A stretch of DNA of 61,118 nucleotides from assembly GCA_017547805.1 (NCBI GenBank), contig JAFYOR010000068.1, positions 1-61,118 of the forward strand. The letters are read 5' to 3'. This DNA comes from Clostridia bacterium. Its GTDB lineage: Bacteria > Bacillota > Clostridia > Christensenellales > Aristaeellaceae. Each line of letters begins with the position of its first letter. Position 1 is the first letter of the stretch. The position numbers and the translations under genes were made by a program. The notes under the pieces were generated by a model. It was not told the DNA's origin and searched no databases. It saw only the letters and a program-made list of their open reading frames with translations. Shown here piece by piece: positions 58,530-61,118 of the stretch.

Positions 58530-60620
58530 ATGACCAGCACCGCGCTTAAGACCCTTCTGCAGGCGATGACACTTGAGGAAAAAGCCGCTCAGCTTGCTCA
58601 GATCCCCATGTCCGCCTGTCTCGGCGGCGTGAGCGAACCGACAGGGCCGATGACCGCGCTGAACCTTACCCCAGAAAGCATCGCCCTTTGCGGCAGCCTC
58701 ATCGCCGACGGGCCGCTGGACGCGCCGTCCTACGCTGCTGTCGTGCGCGCGCTGACAAACGCCCACCCGCATCACATTCCTCCCATCGTCATGAAGGATG
58801 TCATCCACGGACACAGAACCATGTTCCCCATCCCGCTGGCCATCGGCGCGACGTTTGATGAACGCTTTGCAAGCCGCATGGCGCGCTGCGGCGCAAGGGA
58901 GGCGGCCGCCATGGGCGCGCATGTAACCTTTTCCCCGATGGTGGACGTGGTGCGCGATCCTCGCTGGGGCCGTGTCATGGAAAGCCCGGGTGAATCCCCC
59001 ACGCTTTGCGCCGCCATGGGCGCAGCGATGGTCAAGGGCACGCGAAACGGCGATCCTTCCCATCCGGACAGCCTCGCCGCCTGCATCAAGCACTATGCCG
59101 GCTACGGCCTTTCTCAGGCGGGGCAGGAGTATTCCCCCATCGATGTGAGCCGCACGGAGCTTTTCAACACCTATTTCCCGCCATTTGAGGCATGCGTCAA
59201 AGCCGGCGCCGATCTGGTGATGCCGGCATTTGTCGGCGTAGACCGCGTTCCCTGCGTATGCAATGGCTGGATGCTCAAAGACATCCTGCGCGGGCGCATG
59301 GGCTTTGAAGGCGTCACCATCTCCGACTGGGATGACCCCGGTCAGCTGCGCAACCACGGCGTCGCCGCCGACCTGAAGGAAGCGGCAAGGCTCTGCATGG
59401 AGGGCGGGCTTGACATGGATATGATGTCCTTTGCCTATCTGCCTCATCTGGCACAGCTGGTGCGCGAGGGAGAAATCAGCGAGCAGCTGATTGACGAAGC
59501 CTGCCTGCGCGTGCTGGAACTGAAAAACAAGCTCGGCCTCTTTGAAACCCCGGTCAGGAACGACAGCGCGGCCTATCAGCAAGCCGTTTTATCCGATCCT
59601 GAGACGAAGAAGGCCGCCTTTGAAGCCGCAGCAGCATCCTGCGTGCTGCTCAAGAACGAGAATGTGTTGCCCCTGCGCCCCGGCGCAAAGGCCGCGCTGG
59701 TGGGCGATCATGCCGACTCCCGCGCGATCCTCGGCGGATGGACGCTGGATGCGGACCGGTCATCGACCAGAACGCTTTTTGAAAGCTTTGCATCCGATCC
59801 CCGCATAACGCTCACCACGCCAGGCGACGCCGACGTGATCCTCTTTGCCTGCGGCGAGCGCGAGCAGGACACCGGCGAAGGCCAGAGCAAAACCCGTCCG
59901 CAGCTGACCGGCGCGCAGATGGATGAACTGTCCCGCCTGAGCGCGCTGGGCAAGCCCGTCGTGCTGCTGCTCTTCTGCGGAAGGCCGCTGATTCTGACAA
60001 AGGCCGAGCCGCTTTGCAGCGCCATTCTCAACTGCTGGTTCCCCGGCAGCGAAGGCGCGGATGCCATCCGCGCGCTGGTGATGGGCGATCAGTCTCCAAG
60101 CGGTCACCTGAGCATGACCTTCCCGCGCGCCATCGGTCAGATTCCGCTGCATCACGACCGGCTCAGCGGCGCACGTCCCCACCTTGACGGAGAGAATTAC
60201 TTCAACCGCTACATTGATGAAAGCAGCGCTCCGCTTTATCCCTTTGGTTACGGCCTGAGCTACACGAGCTTCGCGCTTGACAGCAAAGTTGTCAAGCAAA
60301 CGCTTTGCGCCGGCTCTCCGGCTGTGATCAGGACACAGGTCACCAACACCGGCAGCTGCAGCGGCGCCGCGGTGCTTCAGGTGTACGCCCATTTAAGAAA
60401 GAGTCCGCTCATTCGTCCCATGCGCCAGCTGATCGCCTTCAGGCGGGTTGAGCTGGCGCCGCAGGAAACTGCGGAAATCGAATTTGAACTGACACAGGAG
60501 ATGCTCATGCTCTACGATGCCGACGGATGCGGTGTCGCGCCGGAAGGCATCTGCGATCTGGCGGTGGGCATGGACGCCGACGCGCCCTTTGCACAGCATA
60601 TCCTGTGCATTCGCGGCTGA
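58530..60620 (+). CDS. Glycoside hydrolase family 3 (beta-glucosidase/beta-xylosidase type)
   Basis: 696 residues. TIM barrel (about 1-330) with VMKDVIHGHRTMFPIPLAIG, RDPRWGRVMESPGE, KHYAGYGLS and nucleophile Asp266 in VTISDWDDPGQ, then the alpha/beta sandwich (about 370-560: SCVLLKNENVLPL, YPFGYGLSYTSF) and a fibronectin III-like C-terminal domain. No signal peptide. It removes beta-linked glucose or xylose from imported fragments. The ATG at 58530 follows GGAGG by 7 nt. Divergent from the LacI gene and followed by kduI behind a separate promoter. Confidence 0.92.
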   Translation: MTSTALKTLLQAMTLEEKAAQLAQIPMSACLGGVSEPTGPMTALNLTPESIALCGSLIADGPLDAPSYAAVVRALTNAHPHHIPPIVMKDVIHGHRTMFPIPLAIGATFDERFASRMARCGAREAAAMGAHVTFSPMVDVVRDPRWGRVMESPGESPTLCAAMGAAMVKGTRNGDPSHPDSLAACIKHYAGYGLSQAGQEYSPIDVSRTELFNTYFPPFEACVKAGADLVMPAFVGVDRVPCVCNGWMLKDILRGRMGFEGVTISDWDDPGQLRNHGVAADLKEAARLCMEGGLDMDMMSFAYLPHLAQLVREGEISEQLIDEACLRVLELKNKLGLFETPVRNDSAAYQQAVLSDPETKKAAFEAAAASCVLLKNENVLPLRPGAKAALVGDHADSRAILGGWTLDADRSSTRTLFESFASDPRITLTTPGDADVILFACGEREQDTGEGQSKTRPQLTGAQMDELSRLSALGKPVVLLLFCGRPLILTKAEPLCSAILNCWFPGSEGADAIRALVMGDQSPSGHLSMTFPRAIGQIPLHHDRLSGARPHLDGENYFNRYIDESSAPLYPFGYGLSYTSFALDSKVVKQTLCAGSPAVIRTQVTNTGSCSGAAVLQVYAHLRKSPLIRPMRQLIAFRRVELAPQETAEIEFELTQEMLMLYDADGCGVAPEGICDLAVGMDADAPFAQHILCIRG

Positions 60621-60637
60621 CGATTCTGCGCGTGCAA

Positions 60638-60666
60638 TTGACACCCACCCGGCGCAAGATTATAAT
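60638..60666 (+). promoter_or_regulatory. Consensus sigma-A promoter of kduI
   Basis: TTGACA (60638-60643), 17 nt, TATAAT (60661-60666): a full consensus. The 5' leader is about 95 nt. Confidence 0.88.
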
Positions 60667-60767
60667 TGAGATTGACAATCGTCCGGGCATCTGAACATGT
60701 TCTGCGTTTGATCCAGTACCCATTCGCATATATCATGCTGTTAAAGCAAATTGAGGAGGTTTTTTCC

Positions 60768-61118
60768 ATGCAGCTCACCGTTCGTCAGCCGTCCGCAGCG
60801 CTGGACGCCAAGCACTACACCACCGACCGCCTTCGCAGCGAATATGTCATCGAGACCATCTTTGAGGCGGATGAGGCCGTGTTCACCTATTCCCACTTTG
60901 ACCGCATCATCGCCGGCGGCGTGATGCCGGTGACCAAGGCCGTTGAGCTCGTCGGCTGCAAGGAGCTGTGCTCCGACACCTTCCTTGAGCGCCGCGAGAT
61001 GGGCGTCATCAACATCGGCGGCAAGGGCCGCATCACCGTCGACGGCGTCGTCTACGACCTCAAGCAGTACGATGGTCTTTATGTCGGCATGGGCGCGAAG
61101 GAAATCAAGATGGAGAGC
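60768..61118 (+). CDS. kduI: 5-keto-4-deoxyuronate isomerase, 3' part cut by window edge
   Basis: The first 117 codons are present. MQLTVRQPSAALDAKHYTTD, YSHFDRIIAGGVMPVTKAVE, TFLERREMGVINIGGKGRIT and YVGMGAKEIKMES match KduI closely along the whole visible length. KduI isomerises 5-keto-4-deoxyuronate to 3-deoxy-glycero-hexodiulosonate (DKII) in the breakdown of pectin or other unsaturated uronides. The start follows GAGGAGG by 9 nt. It marks the start of a uronate pathway that continues beyond the window. The enzyme is a cytoplasmic cupin with a metal site further downstream. Confidence 0.95.
   Translation, partial: MQLTVRQPSAALDAKHYTTDRLRSEYVIETIFEADEAVFTYSHFDRIIAGGVMPVTKAVELVGCKELCSDTFLERREMGVINIGGKGRITVDGVVYDLKQYDGLYVGMGAKEIKMES

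Noticed and set aside
1-61118. CRISPR arrays, tRNA or rRNA genes, transposases, phage genes
   Set aside because: Looked for by eye on both strands; no regularly spaced repeats, cloverleaf-like segments, transposase motifs or terminal inverted repeats of insertion sequences were found.

Overview
The window looks like a chromosomal stretch of a GC-rich, plant-glycan-degrading gut or rumen Clostridium-type bacterium (Bacillota; Christensenellales-like is a guess, not a demonstrated placement). The evidence is strong GGAGG ribosome binding sites with frequent ATGA/GTGA gene overlaps, sigma-A promoters, several CUT1 sugar importers that lack their own ATPase, a large set of mostly cytoplasmic glycoside hydrolases, and OmpR-type two-component genes. 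I see no tRNA, rRNA, CRISPR array, insertion sequence or phage gene.

Layout. (a) 1-7124, minus strand: a sugar-binding protein cut by the window edge, a GH2 enzyme, and an operon of GH38 alpha-mannosidase plus an ArsR-type regulator with a large C-terminal domain. (b) 7125-10730: a structured, repeat-like intergenic region, then a thioredoxin / rhodanese / CoA-disulfide reductase-rhodanese operon divergent from a Crp/Fnr regulator, with a palindrome placed near -41 of the operon. (c) 10773-16701: a duplicated module in which a Tat-exported, Cys-rich TSCPD-domain protein and a secreted FMN-binding/TSCPD fusion are divergent from an OmpR-type response regulator. There are two copies and a single histidine kinase follows the second regulator. 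(d) 16835-23514: a xylan set (GH39, metallo-beta-lactamase-fold hydrolase, GH43, intracellular GH10, carboxylesterase). (e) 23693-25260: pssA-psd, making phosphatidylethanolamine. (f) 25402-28994: GH2 and secreted GH5. (g) 29241-42531: a large transport locus with a membrane-anchored solute-binding protein carrying beta-sandwich domains, two permease pairs, an NHL-repeat protein, a YIP1-family membrane protein, a large DUF5696-like protein and a second solute-binding protein. (h) 42725-44248: secreted GH10 with an N-terminal carbohydrate-binding domain. (i) 44460-58308, minus strand: LacI regulator, importer, debranching-enzyme-like protein, GH65, GH36, GH65 and beta-phosphoglucomutase. (j) 58530-61118: GH3 and the start of kduI.

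How it works together. Secreted GH5 and GH10 enzymes cut polymers outside, CUT1 importers take in the oligosaccharides, and cytoplasmic GH2, GH3, GH10, GH36, GH38, GH39, GH43 and GH65 enzymes finish the job. GH65 phosphorolysis gives beta-glucose-1-phosphate, which PgmB converts to glucose-6-phosphate. No ATPase is encoded, so a shared MsmK-type subunit elsewhere is inferred.

The least explained part is region (c): exported flavin and thiol proteins under two-component control, in two copies, whose non-coding leader is 93/95 identical between copies while the proteins have visibly diverged. Its neighbour (b) is a cytoplasmic thiol/persulfide operon, so the two may form one redox-response island. 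Region (g) is the second candidate for an undescribed system.
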